A stretch of 32,162 nucleotides of DNA from JAWOHX01 sp046484975 (GTDB taxonomy: Bacteria; Bacillota; Clostridia; DUPQ01), in contig JAWOHX010000098.1 of NCBI GenBank assembly GCA_046484975.1, positions 1-32,162 of the forward strand, in the 5' to 3' direction. Both the position numbers and the translations under genes were made by a program. Below, piece by piece: positions 1 to 7,637 of this stretch. The first letter of the stretch is position 1. Each line of letters starts with the position of its first letter. Under the pieces are notes generated by a model, which was not told the DNA's origin, did not search any database, and saw only the letters and a program-made list of their open reading frames with translations.

Positions 1-186
1 GACCGAGCGCCGTACGTTCTCGCCGAATTGTACCAGGTTCTGGCCGCGGGCCTGCTGCAACAGGTCCAGTCCCTCGGCTGCGTCGATGGACCTGACGATG
101 CCGTGGCGGCTGAGGGCGGCGGGGGTATTGTTGAAGGTCAGGCAAATTTCCTGGGCCGCGGCGCAGGCCCGGCCAACGTGCTCCAT
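1..186 (-). CDS. Fragment of a ferredoxin-like (4Fe-4S type) protein, cut by the window edge
   Basis: An open frame of 62 codons runs from an ATG at 186 to the window edge. It contains Cys8 and Cys15 in an RACAAAQEICLTF context, then a helix-like stretch ending in LVQFGENVRRSV. From memory this resembles the middle of small 4Fe-4S ferredoxin-like proteins of anaerobic Proteobacteria, in which a cysteine-rich ICNCCGCC segment would follow beyond the edge. Third codon positions are almost all G or C, unlike the genes to its right. The frame has a stop at 196-198 just upstream and differs from the ricT frame it abuts. It is therefore probably foreign DNA joined to ricT, by misassembly or by rearrangement. 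The family call is tentative because the diagnostic cysteines lie outside the window. Confidence 0.45.
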   Translation of the reverse strand, partial: MEHVGRACAAAQEICLTFNNTPAALSRHGIVRSIDAAEGLDLLQQARGQNLVQFGENVRRSV

Positions 187-271
187 CTTGGTTTTCTATT
201 TCCAGATCACCGGGGGAGAAATAATAGGCCTTTCCTCCCTTTTTGAATCGTACACTAACAACCTCTATCAT
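187..271 (-). pseudogene. ricT: 5' end of ricT (YaaT/PSP1-domain protein), broken after about 28 codons
   Basis: The reading frame starts at an ATG at 269-271 behind an AGGAG at 280-285. It encodes an N-terminus with VVSVRFKKGGKAYYFSPGDLEIE, the typical opening of RicT/YaaT, a PSP1-domain protein. In B. subtilis RicT works with RicA and RicF in RNase Y-dependent RNA maturation, competence and sporulation. The ATG overlaps the holB stop as ATGA, the coupling expected from the conserved holB-ricT order. Homology is lost around positions 182-190, where the expected GD-V-VET continuation is replaced by an arginine- and proline-rich translation of GC-rich DNA. The frame stays open to the edge only because that DNA lacks stops. 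I infer a junction here, not a natural C-terminus. Confidence 0.7.
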
Positions 272-1251
272 TTTGACAACTCCTCTAATATCTTAATATT
301 CATAGCATCCAAGGTCATCCGAAGGGATGCATTCATGTTCAATTTGTAGATGGCATCATATATGATGAAAACCACCCTGGTCAGAACCGGGGCATGATAA
401 CGGTTCGAGCCTTCAACAATCATATCCAATTTATCCGGGTTGTGCAACCTTGACTCTTCCGGAACCGTTCCATAGAGAGCCATGTCCTTGAAAAATCCTG
501 TCAGGAATTCCAAAAAAGACGTTGCCCAGTCTCCATTGATTTCTTTTATCAGCCTGAAGCTACCTGTGCTGTCCCCGTTCAGAATTGCTTTGATGTAGTC
601 CACGGCTTTTTCCCTCAGTTCCCGGTAGTTCCTGGATTCCAGAATCTCCAGGGCTTTCCCCATGGACCCTTCCGCATGGAGTGCCGCATGCATCTTCTCT
701 TCAGAAGTCGCAGCGCTTTTTTCATCCAGCCATACGCGGATCTCCCCGGGGGTATTGATTCCCGTTTGCAACACCACCGCCCGGGAAATGATGGTCTCCA
801 ACAATTTTTCAGAATCAACCGCAGTGATGATGATAAAACAATGGGGAGGGGGCTCCTCCATGGTTTTCAGAAGGCAGTTCTGGGCTTGGGGTGTCATGTT
901 GTCACCGTCGATGATGAGATAAACCTTCCTTTTGCTGTTGACGGGAAGCAGGACCACATCCTTCTGCAGGTTCCGGATGTCTTCCACGGAAATGCTTTTC
1001 TCTTTCTCGAGAACATAGAGCTCTCCTTTTCCCCCGGCTCCCAGGATTCTGCAATGCCCGCATTTTCCGCAGGCATCGTTTCTGACCGGGGCTTCGCACA
1101 AAAGGATTTTCCCGAAATGTCTTGCGATGGTTTTTTTGCCGGTTCCCTTCTGTCCTTCAAAGATATAGGCATGACTGATCCGGTTGTTTCCAATGGCCCG
1201 GAACAAGCTTTCCTGGAACGCCTCCTTGCCAATGATGCCGCAAAAAGCCAT
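268..1251 (-). CDS. holB: DNA polymerase III delta' subunit
   Basis: This is the delta' subunit of the clamp loader, which helps load the beta clamp on primed DNA. Numbering from a GTG at 1254, the protein shows an AAA+ P-loop GQKGTGKKT at about 34-42, four cysteines (53, 62, 65, 68) matching the clamp-loader zinc module, Walker B VYLIID at 111-116, and LLKTMEEPP at 128-136. The sensor motif, usually SRC, reads SRA here. Length of about 327 aa is normal. Two starts are possible: GTG at 1254, which shares one base with the darA stop, or ATG at 1251, which I prefer. The stop overlaps the ricT start as ATGA. The order tmk-darA-holB-ricT matches the B. subtilis locus apart from a missing yaaR. 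Confidence 0.93.
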   Translation of the reverse strand: MAFCGIIGKEAFQESLFRAIGNNRISHAYIFEGQKGTGKKTIARHFGKILLCEAPVRNDACGKCGHCRILGAGGKGELYVLEKEKSISVEDIRNLQKDVVLLPVNSKRKVYLIIDGDNMTPQAQNCLLKTMEEPPPHCFIIITAVDSEKLLETIISRAVVLQTGINTPGEIRVWLDEKSAATSEEKMHAALHAEGSMGKALEILESRNYRELREKAVDYIKAILNGDSTGSFRLIKEINGDWATSFLEFLTGFFKDMALYGTVPEESRLHNPDKLDMIVEGSNRYHAPVLTRVVFIIYDAIYKLNMNASLRMTLDAMNIKILEELSK

Positions 1252-1253
1252 CA

Positions 1254-1583
1254 CTAAGCCTTTTCGCTTCTTTCCACGTCCACGACGAAAATGGTGGCGC
1301 CTCCCACCTTCACTTCCACGGGATATCCTGGCATGATGGTGGTGTTCATGATTGGTGTAGAAGAGGAATTGATAATTTTCGTCCTGCTCTTCGATTTTGC
1401 TTTGATGATGTCAATGGCTTCCTGTACCTTTTCATCGGCGACACCCACCAGCAAGGTTGTGTTTCCTGCCCTTAGAAAACCTCCCGAGGAACAGAGTTTT
1501 GTCACCCCGAAGCCTTCCTCATTCAAGGATCTCATGACTTCCAGTTCATCTTCATCATGGACGATGGCAAATATAAGTTTCAT
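1254..1583 (-). CDS. darA: Cyclic-di-AMP receptor DarA/PstA (YaaQ family)
   Basis: A 109-aa PII-like protein. The family binds cyclic di-AMP as a trimer; its downstream target is not settled. The sequence has the family signature TKLCSSGGFLRAGNTTLLVGV at about 28-48 and the C-terminal PVEVKVGGATIFVVDVE, both close to B. subtilis YaaQ. The flexible middle segment (KIINSSSTP) falls where the family has its long loop. The start at 1583 is set by AAGGAG lying at the very end of tmk, with only 4 nt between the tmk stop and this ATG. The gene is co-transcribed with tmk and holB. The usual neighbour yaaR is absent. Confidence 0.93.
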   Translation of the reverse strand: MKLIFAIVHDEDELEVMRSLNEEGFGVTKLCSSGGFLRAGNTTLLVGVADEKVQEAIDIIKAKSKSRTKIINSSSTPIMNTTIMPGYPVEVKVGGATIFVVDVERSEKA

Positions 1584-1587
1584 GTTC

Positions 1588-2214
1588 CTACTCCTTTTCT
1601 ATCAAATGGTTGATATGTCCAATGGCAATCGCTGTAATCTCTTCAGAAGATAGTCTTCCATCGACTGGAACCATCCGGCCGGGGTACCTGCTGCATAACT
1701 CCTGGTACCCCCTGTATACTTTCTTGTGGAATTCCAGCGGTTCATTTTCCAGCCTGTCAGTCAGTGAAACGGATTTTCTCCTTCCAATCGAGGTCTCCGG
1801 TTCCACATCAATGAACAAGGTCAGGTCGGGAAGCAGGTTTCTGACTGCAATCATGTTCACCTGACGGACTTGCTCAATGTCAAGCTCCCTGCCATATCCC
1901 TGGAAAGCGATGGAGGAATCGATGTACCTGTCGCACACCACCGTCTTATTCGCTTCCAGCAGGGGCAGGACCTTCTGGGCCACCATCTGTGCCCTTGAAG
2001 CGGCATAAAGAAGCATCTCTGCCACGGGGTCCATTTCCTTATTTCCTGCATCCAACAGGATATGCCTGATCTTTTCTCCGATTTCCGTGCCTCCGGGCTC
2101 CCTTAAAAAAATCACATCCAGGCCTTTGTTTTCCAGATGCTTTTTAATGGCCTCGATCTGGGTGGTTTTCCCTGATCCGTCCAGCCCTTCGATGCTAATA
2201 AAAAAACCTCTCAT
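1588..2214 (-). CDS. tmk: Thymidylate kinase (dTMP kinase)
   Basis: Phosphorylates dTMP to dTDP with ATP in the cytoplasm, supplying dTTP for replication. The 208-aa product shows the P-loop GLDGSGKTT at 10-18, the REPGG loop at 39-43, the DRY motif at 95-97 followed by SSIAFQGYGR, and an arginine-containing LID region around 141-157. The frame is open further upstream, to about 2373, but the ATG at 2212-2214 gives the normal family N-terminus and overlaps the decarboxylase stop as ATGA. The longer frame would only translate the end of the decarboxylase gene. A decarboxylase gene just upstream of tmk is conserved in Firmicutes (yaaO-tmk). Confidence 0.95.
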   Translation of the reverse strand: MRGFFISIEGLDGSGKTTQIEAIKKHLENKGLDVIFLREPGGTEIGEKIRHILLDAGNKEMDPVAEMLLYAASRAQMVAQKVLPLLEANKTVVCDRYIDSSIAFQGYGRELDIEQVRQVNMIAVRNLLPDLTLFIDVEPETSIGRRKSVSLTDRLENEPLEFHKKVYRGYQELCSRYPGRMVPVDGRLSSEEITAIAIGHINHLIEKE

Positions 2215-3584
2215 GCCAATACCTCGATCTTGTTGTCTGTTATTCCCGTCATTCCCCCTTTGAGGTCCCGTATCATCAGAAGATATTCCAGCGTACCAGA
2301 ACCGATGATATCCCCGGGACTCAATATTGGGATGCCGGGGGGATATGTCATTATTATTGTACCACATACACACCCGGCCGAAGCATCCAGCTCCACTCTT
2401 TTTTTAGGAAGGTCAAACGCCTTGCCGATGGCCATGTATCTTTCAGGGGTGGGTGGAATCCTGAATTCCGGGCAATCGAACAATCCCGGTTCTATATCTT
2501 TCAACGCTTTTTCAAGCACATCGAAATCATTCCTGGTATGGGCCCGGGTGGTGATCAGGACAATGTTGAACAGGTCCGCCATCTCCACAATCACATTATA
2601 TGTCTCATGGAGGATCCGGGCTACCTCGTATCCGCTTCTCCGGATTCCCCCCGTCCAGATAACCAGCCTGGAGAAATCATTGGTTTTCTGGATATGGTAT
2701 CTTCCGTCATCATGTAGTGCGTTGCTGAAATCCCGGATCCTGTGGAAGAGTTTCTCGTATTCCCTTTCTCCGTTTTCTTTCATCTCCTGTACGGCACTTT
2801 CCAAGGAAGCCAGGATGGGGTAGCTGGGGCTGGTCGTCTGAAGCATGGAAACCATGCCTTCCATCTCCATGTTCTTGCCCGTATGAAGAAACCCTCCCTG
2901 GTTGAGGACGGGCAGGGTTTTGTGAGCACTCATGCAGACCATGTCCGCACCAGCCTCGCAGGCATTTTTCGGGAACCTTGGATGGAAAGGGAAATGGGCA
3001 CCATGGGCCTGGTCCACCGCGAGGAACATCCCATAGGCATGCACCATTCTGCTGATTGCATCGATATCAGCAGTCATCCCGAAATAGTTGGGAGAAGTGA
3101 CCAACAATCCTGCACTGTCGGGGTGTTCCCCCAGTGTCTTTTCCAAGGCTTCTATGTCTATGGTAAGGGGGAGGAAATCCTTATAATCATAACCGATTTC
3201 GACAAACACCGGCTCAACACCAAAAAGGATGGCAGCGTTCAACACACTGACATGGGCATCCCTTGATATGATCATCTTCGGGTTTTTCCGGGCGGCATGA
3301 CCCATCACGGCATGCAATCCGACGGTGGATCCGTTGACCAGGTAATGGGTACGGTATGCCTTGTAGATTTTTGCTGTTTCTTCCTGGGATTTTTTTATGA
3401 TGCCCGTTGGTCGGTGAAGGTTGTCGGCACCCGGGATCTCCGTGATGTCATATAGGGCAATGTTTTTTTTGAATTTTCCGTCAAGCAGCTTCCCCTGGCA
3501 GTGTCCCGGCATATGGAAACACACGGGATGTCTGGCCAGGCGGTCATGAAGAAAGTCATTTATTGGCAGGTTTGTTTCTTTCAT
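2211..3584 (-). CDS. PLP-dependent Orn/Lys/Arg decarboxylase family protein (YaaO-like)
   Basis: A fold-type I PLP enzyme of the basic amino acid decarboxylase family; the substrate (lysine, arginine or ornithine) cannot be read from sequence. Visible features are HMPGH near the N-terminus, DITEIPGADNLHRPTG, the PLP aspartate in AVDQAHGAH (about 190-198) and the Schiff-base lysine in SAHKTLPVLNQGG (Lys222 from the ATG). The short C-terminal domain keeps CVCGTII and YPPGIPILSPGD. About 457 aa fits the short YaaO/SpeA-like Gram-positive form without the N-terminal wing domain. I chose ATG 3584; a TTG at 3605 would add 7 residues. Either way the 5' end overlaps coaX. The gene precedes tmk, as yaaO does in B. 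subtilis. Confidence 0.9.
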   Translation of the reverse strand: MKETNLPINDFLHDRLARHPVCFHMPGHCQGKLLDGKFKKNIALYDITEIPGADNLHRPTGIIKKSQEETAKIYKAYRTHYLVNGSTVGLHAVMGHAARKNPKMIISRDAHVSVLNAAILFGVEPVFVEIGYDYKDFLPLTIDIEALEKTLGEHPDSAGLLVTSPNYFGMTADIDAISRMVHAYGMFLAVDQAHGAHFPFHPRFPKNACEAGADMVCMSAHKTLPVLNQGGFLHTGKNMEMEGMVSMLQTTSPSYPILASLESAVQEMKENGEREYEKLFHRIRDFSNALHDDGRYHIQKTNDFSRLVIWTGGIRRSGYEVARILHETYNVIVEMADLFNIVLITTRAHTRNDFDVLEKALKDIEPGLFDCPEFRIPPTPERYMAIGKAFDLPKKRVELDASAGCVCGTIIMTYPPGIPILSPGDIIGSGTLEYLLMIRDLKGGMTGITDNKIEVLA

Positions 3585-4350
3585 AAATAACTCGTAATCC
3601 CTCAAGTGTCAATAGTCCGTTGATCTCATCGATGCTCTTTGCTTCATTGGCTATGATCCTGGCCATGCCCCCCGTGGCAATGACTTTGATTTTTTCCCGG
3701 TCCTCTCCGTTTTCCGCCATCTCATCCTTGATTTTGTTCACCAGGTAATCGATCTTGCCCACATACCCGTAGACCAAACCCGACTGCATGCTGTCCACAG
3801 TGTTTTTACCGATGACCTTGTCGGGTTTTTTAATTTGTATGTTGGGCAGTTTGGCAGTGTTCTTGGTCAATGCCTCCGCTGTCAACCTGACCCCAAGGCA
3901 TATCACCACCCCAAGATGCTCGTTTTTGCTGTTTACCGCGGAAAATGTGGTGGCTGTGCCAAAATCAATGATAATCAACGGTCCGCCGTAAAGCTCCAGG
4001 GCGGCGACGGCATCAGCGATGAGATCAGCTCCCAACTCCTTGGGGTTGTCGATTTTGATGTTCAGTCCGGTTTTGATCCCAGGCTCCACCAGGATTGGCT
4101 GGACATTGAAGTATTTCTCAATGGAATGCGTCAGGGAATAGATGAGATTAGGGACAACGCTGGAAATGATGACACTGTCCACCTCCGTCAGCTTGGTGCC
4201 TGCATTGTTCAGCATGGTAAGGAAAAACACGCCGAACTCATCGCTGGAGCGTTCCTTGTTGGTGGCCATCCTCCAAACATTGACAAGTTTTTCGTTGTCG
4301 TAGATTCCCATGACGATATCGGTGTTTCCCACATCGATGGCAAGAAGCAT
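3556..4350 (-). CDS. coaX: Type III pantothenate kinase
   Basis: Catalyses the first step of coenzyme A synthesis, pantothenate to 4'-phosphopantothenate. The 264-aa protein has the ASKHA phosphate-binding DVGNT at 6-10, SSVVPNL at about 63-69, GAD at 107-109 and DFGTATT at 129-135. The usual GADR arginine is Leu here (GADL). The C-terminal LLTLEGLRVIYERN is typical of the family. A strong AGGAGGG lies just before the ATG at 4350. The gene follows birA with the repeat protein between them; a birA-coaX arrangement is common in Clostridia. Its 3' end overlaps the decarboxylase by 29 nt. Confidence 0.95.
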   Translation of the reverse strand: MLLAIDVGNTDIVMGIYDNEKLVNVWRMATNKERSSDEFGVFFLTMLNNAGTKLTEVDSVIISSVVPNLIYSLTHSIEKYFNVQPILVEPGIKTGLNIKIDNPKELGADLIADAVAALELYGGPLIIIDFGTATTFSAVNSKNEHLGVVICLGVRLTAEALTKNTAKLPNIQIKKPDKVIGKNTVDSMQSGLVYGYVGKIDYLVNKIKDEMAENGEDREKIKVIATGGMARIIANEAKSIDEINGLLTLEGLRVIYERNKPANK

Positions 4351-4358
4351 GGTCCCTC

Positions 4359-4907
4359 CTATATTTTCATGGTCTTGATTTCTTCAATCTCAAGTCTGAT
4401 TTCCTTTTCAATCCTGATGATATCCCGTTTGATGTCTTCCATGGTCTCGACAGCAGGCCTCGGGTTGTATCTGTTCTTGTAGTACCCTTCTTTCCTGAAA
4501 CCCCTGCTCTGGCTGCTCTGGGTCCGTGGTGCATTCTGAGGTTTCGGAGCTCCTTGTGCGTTTTGGTTGTTCTGTGGCCTCGGAGCATTCTGTGTGTTTT
4601 GGCTGTTCTGCGGCCTTGGGCCATTCTGTGTGTTTTGGCTGTTCTGCGGCCGTGGAGCATTTTGTGTGTTTTGGTTGTTCTGTGGCCGCGGAGTATTTTG
4701 TGTGTTTTGGTTGTTCTGTGGCCGCGGAGTATTCTGGGTTCCCTGAACTGCCGGCTTGTTCGGATTGCTCTGCCTGGCTTGGCCTGATTGATTTCCCTGA
4801 TTGTTCCTGTAATAACTGCTTTTGCTTTTTTTCCTGTAATAATTGTTACCGGGGTTCGGTTTGTTGCCGCCTCCGCTGCTGCCGCCACTGTTATTCGTCT
4901 GTTCCAT
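4359..4907 (-). CDS. N/Q/P-rich tandem-repeat protein with conserved-looking C-terminal helix, unknown function
   Basis: Not recognised. The 182-aa protein has three parts: a basic, Gly/Asn/Tyr-rich N-terminus (1-55, with YYRKKSKSSYYR), six in-register 12-residue repeats (56-127, consensus NTQNxPRPQNNQ), and a C-terminus with GYYKNRYNPR followed by a charged amphipathic helix (about 154-182, MEDIKRDIIRIEKEIRLEIEEIK). There is no signal peptide or membrane segment, so it should be cytosolic and largely disordered. The Arg/Tyr/Asn content suggests nucleic-acid or ribosome contact, but that is inference. Its ATG shares one base with the birA stop (TAATG) and AAGGAG lies at the end of birA, so it is translated with birA and coaX. 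Another reading frame through the repeats is also open, because the 36-bp unit is a multiple of 3. Confidence 0.8.
   Translation of the reverse strand: MEQTNNSGGSSGGGNKPNPGNNYYRKKSKSSYYRNNQGNQSGQARQSNPNKPAVQGTQNTPRPQNNQNTQNTPRPQNNQNTQNAPRPQNSQNTQNGPRPQNSQNTQNAPRPQNNQNAQGAPKPQNAPRTQSSQSRGFRKEGYYKNRYNPRPAVETMEDIKRDIIRIEKEIRLEIEEIKTMKI
4527..4742 (-). repeat. Six tandem 36-bp coding repeats
   Basis: The stretch consists of six contiguous 36-bp units inside the N/Q/P-rich gene, each encoding a 12-residue variant of NTQNxPRPQNNQ. The first five are nearly identical and the last (NAQGAPKPQNAP) is degenerate. There are no spacers. The unit length keeps the frame, so copy number can change without a frameshift. 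Confidence 0.9.
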
Positions 4908-5902
4908 TAAAGCTCTCCTTTCGCCCTGTGCCCCATCACCCCTGTGATGGATATCTCTCCGGAATGATAAGTTTTCATCCGGTTGTCATCGAGTCGTACC
5001 ATTAATCTGCCCCTGTCATCGATGCCGACGGCCAGTCCTTCTTCCGTCTCGTCCCCTCTCCGTATCAGAATCCGTTCTCCCAATGTCAGGGAATATGCCC
5101 TGGATTCCTTCAGTATATCATATTTCATACCGGTTTTTAATCCTTCATAAACCTCGTGCATGGTCCGGCATATCCCACCGATGATTTCCGGGCGAGTGTA
5201 CCGGGTTTTTGTTTCCATATACAGGGATGTGGCTGTTTCCCGGATCTCTTCCTGGAAATCATGAGGTTCCTGCAGGATATTGATTCCGATTCCTGCAATA
5301 ATATAATGGACCTTGTCCATGTCCGATGACATCTCGCATAAAATGCCGCAGACCTTTTTATTATTGAGTATGATGTCATTGGGCCATTTGATCTGAGCCC
5401 GTATTCCCCCTGCCCTTTCCAGTGCCCTGCAGACCGCCACCCCGGCTGCGGCAGTCATCAGGGACCCTTCTTCCGGGGTCATCCGGGGAGGCTTCATGAC
5501 CACTGATATCCATCCTCCCAGTTCATTGTCAGAATGGAACCGTCTGCCCATGCGACCCTTGCCTTTTGACTGGGAAGAGGCTGCCACCACAAAAAACTCG
5601 TCTTCCAGCCCCCCTGCAATTTTTTTTGCATGATCATTGGTGGAGTCCACGGACTCCAGGAAAACATATCCAATATCCGAAGGAATGGTTGTTTCCAGTT
5701 CTATCCTGTTCAGAAGGCCGGGGTTGATGTTCAACCTGTAGCCTTTGTTACGGACCGGTTCGATGTCATATCCCTGTTCCTTCAATATCCGGACATGCTT
5801 CCATACTGCGGATCTGCTCACATGAAGGGCTTTGCAGATCATTTCCCCGGAGACATATGCCCCCGGATTGCTTTTCAGGATATCCAGTATCTCATTTCTC
5901 AT
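4907..5902 (-). CDS. birA: Biotin-protein ligase / biotin operon repressor
   Basis: Bifunctional BirA: attaches biotin to acetyl-CoA carboxylase and related carriers through biotinyl-AMP, and probably represses biotin genes. The 331-aa protein has an N-terminal winged helix (about 1-60, with LHVSRSAVWKHVRILKEQGY), the ligase loop GKGRMGRRFHS at 114-124, KWPNDI at 172-177, the following NNKKVCGIL that carries the biotin-binding lysine (Lys183), and a C-terminal SH3-like domain (about 280-325). The DNA-binding domain is intact, so this is the regulatory class. The start at 5902 overlaps the upstream gene by 11 nt. It heads the block with the repeat protein and coaX. No biotin genes are in the window. 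Confidence 0.93.
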   Translation of the reverse strand: MRNEILDILKSNPGAYVSGEMICKALHVSRSAVWKHVRILKEQGYDIEPVRNKGYRLNINPGLLNRIELETTIPSDIGYVFLESVDSTNDHAKKIAGGLEDEFFVVAASSQSKGKGRMGRRFHSDNELGGWISVVMKPPRMTPEEGSLMTAAAGVAVCRALERAGGIRAQIKWPNDIILNNKKVCGILCEMSSDMDKVHYIIAGIGINILQEPHDFQEEIRETATSLYMETKTRYTRPEIIGGICRTMHEVYEGLKTGMKYDILKESRAYSLTLGERILIRRGDETEEGLAVGIDDRGRLMVRLDDNRMKTYHSGEISITGVMGHRAKGEL

Positions 5903-6488
5903 CTGCTATTTTCCTGAATATGTAGCGTTCCCCCTTGCATGAATACACCACATAATCCCCTTGTGTTTCCTCTACCTTTGCAATCTTCAAATGATTCAGG
6001 ATATTGAAATATCCCAGAAGGCTCCGGTCATAAAATTTTTTGTCGCTCTCCTCGAATATGGAATGTACCCTTTGAAAATACATTTCCTCCGAATTTTCAT
6101 ACAGTGCCGGCACATCCCTGTTTTTATCAAGGATGCGGACCTGGTCTCCGAACAGGGTATGGATGACAAGAAAACGGGGCTTTCGGTATTCCCCCACCTT
6201 ATACTCACCGGCAGGCTTCACGGAACGGGTGAACCAGTCTGTTTTTCCCGTCTCATGATATATCTTCTCCCCGACATAGAGCTTCTCCTCCGGAATCTCT
6301 ATTCTCAGGCAGACATGCTCGTTCCCGTTGTATCTCGCCATATTGTCCTTCGGGGTGATATAGGCGAAATAGAAGCTCTTTGACACGGAATCGATCTCCA
6401 CTTGTCCTTGCATATATTCTGACAATTTGATTCCACAGGATATGATGTCATTTGTTTTTTCTTTTTCAACGTAATAGTAACCGACCAT
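5892..6488 (-). CDS. Conserved-looking hypothetical protein, 198 aa
   Basis: Not recognised as a named family. It is soluble, with no signal peptide or membrane helix. The N-terminus reads YYYVEKEKTNDIISCGIKLSEY, followed about 25 residues on by FAYITPKDNMARY and then CLRIEIPEEKLYVGEKIY. This layout (Tyr/His strand, helix ending in CGIKL, proline-rich strand) recalls ADP-ribosyltransferase-like folds such as the Tpt1/KptA and DarT groups, but I see no decisive catalytic triad and treat it as speculation. The C-terminal 60 residues look like a small alpha/beta domain ending in YVVYSCKGERYIFRKI. AAGGAA precedes the ATG at 6488. The stop overlaps birA by 11 nt, so it is probably in the same transcript. 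Confidence 0.75.
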   Translation of the reverse strand: MVGYYYVEKEKTNDIISCGIKLSEYMQGQVEIDSVSKSFYFAYITPKDNMARYNGNEHVCLRIEIPEEKLYVGEKIYHETGKTDWFTRSVKPAGEYKVGEYRKPRFLVIHTLFGDQVRILDKNRDVPALYENSEEMYFQRVHSIFEESDKKFYDRSLLGYFNILNHLKIAKVEETQGDYVVYSCKGERYIFRKIADEK

Positions 6489-6505
6489 GATTCTTTCCTT
6501 TCACA

Positions 6506-7615
6506 CTATATTTTCGTGAAAGTCCTCCTGTATATCTCCGTCATCTCCGGTATGCCAATTTCCCTTGGGCCGTTTCTGATGCTGTTTTGAAGAGCTGAGA
6601 GCCCTGCGAATTCTGCCAGTTCTTCCGACAGAAGTCCCGGAATCCCCTCCACGAGTCCTTCAAAAAAATCACCCAGTGCATCGATGCAGTCAAATCCCAG
6701 CAATCCCAGGATCCTGTCGATTTTTTCCCTGGCTTCAGGGTAATTGTACCTCAGGTACTCCCTGGTCAAAAGGGCATTCGCATTTCCATGTGACATGCCT
6801 TTGAAATAGGTCAGGGAATATCCCATGGCATGAAGAAAGGTGGTTCCGGTATGTGCAATGGCCAATCCTCCCATCAAAGAGGCATACATCAGATGCATTC
6901 TGACATCCTCATCGAACTTGCTTTCCTTGATCCGGGAAACACACTCTGCGAAATGGGAGATGCCAGACAGGGAAAAGGTCTCCACCATCGGGTTGCACTT
7001 TTTAGACAGGTAGCTTTCCAGCAGGTGGGTGAAGGCGTCGAGTGCCGTGTCCACGGCTATTTTCTCAGGCAGTGACTCGGTATACCGGTAATCCAGGAAA
7101 GCGACTGCCGGATATGCCTTGTATGATGCAAAGCTTTTCTTGGTCCTTAATCCGGGGACCGTCAAAACAGAATAGGGCGTGACCTCGCTTCCGGTCCCAG
7201 CGGTGGTGGGGATGGCGAGCACAGGAACCATCTGCTTGATTCTCTCCGGATGTTCTATCAGGTCCATGGGCTCCATGTCATTGGAAAAGAGGGCGGATAT
7301 GGCTTTTGCCCCATCCAGGGGAGATCCTCCCCCGATGGCAAAAATGAAATCCGGACGGTAAGCCCTGGCAAAATCCCCGCCCTCCTTTACATTTTCCAGA
7401 CTGGGGTTGTTCAGGACATTGTCGTATGTCTGATATCCGATATGCAGTTCGTCCAGGACATCCACCGCATCTTCATATGCCCCACTGGCTTTGGCTCCTG
7501 TTTTGCCGCATACAATCAATGCCTTCCTGCCGAAGTGTGCGATATGCTCCTTGTTTTTGTGCAGGCACTTCCTGCCAAAAAAAACACGGGTGGGAATGTC
7601 ATGGGAAAAATCCAT
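6506..7615 (-). CDS. Iron-containing alcohol dehydrogenase
   Basis: Group III Fe-dependent, NAD(P)-linked alcohol dehydrogenase; the substrate (butanol, 1,3-propanediol, lactaldehyde or another) cannot be assigned. Seen: the nucleotide-binding GGGSPLDGAK at 95-104, PTTAGTGSEVT, the metal-site DTALDAFTHLLESY (Asp and His ligands) and HAMGYSLTYFKGMSHGNANAL (two further His ligands). All four expected ligands are present. About 369 aa is normal. I chose ATG 7615 because AAGGG at 7625-7629 sits at a proper distance from it and abuts the other ATG at 7624. It lies 17 nt upstream of the 198-aa hypothetical gene and may lead that transcript. The role is likely fermentative redox balance. Confidence 0.92.
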   Translation of the reverse strand: MDFSHDIPTRVFFGRKCLHKNKEHIAHFGRKALIVCGKTGAKASGAYEDAVDVLDELHIGYQTYDNVLNNPSLENVKEGGDFARAYRPDFIFAIGGGSPLDGAKAISALFSNDMEPMDLIEHPERIKQMVPVLAIPTTAGTGSEVTPYSVLTVPGLRTKKSFASYKAYPAVAFLDYRYTESLPEKIAVDTALDAFTHLLESYLSKKCNPMVETFSLSGISHFAECVSRIKESKFDEDVRMHLMYASLMGGLAIAHTGTTFLHAMGYSLTYFKGMSHGNANALLTREYLRYNYPEAREKIDRILGLLGFDCIDALGDFFEGLVEGIPGLLSEELAEFAGLSALQNSIRNGPREIGIPEMTEIYRRTFTKI

Positions 7616-7637
7616 GGAGTTCATCCCTTCTTGCCAT

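Noticed and set aside
1..271. A single ricT gene running to the window edge
   Set aside because: The ricT frame stays open only because the GC-rich DNA lacks stops. The translation turns Arg/Pro-rich and loses all RicT similarity after about residue 28.
2215..2373. Longer N-terminus for thymidylate kinase
   Set aside because: The extra 53 codons overlap the decarboxylase C-terminus in another frame. The ATG at 2214 gives the normal family start and an ATGA overlap.
4527..4742. CRISPR-like array of 36-bp repeats
   Set aside because: The repeats are contiguous without spacers, keep a reading frame and encode a 12-residue repeat of a protein gene coupled to birA. No cas gene is nearby.
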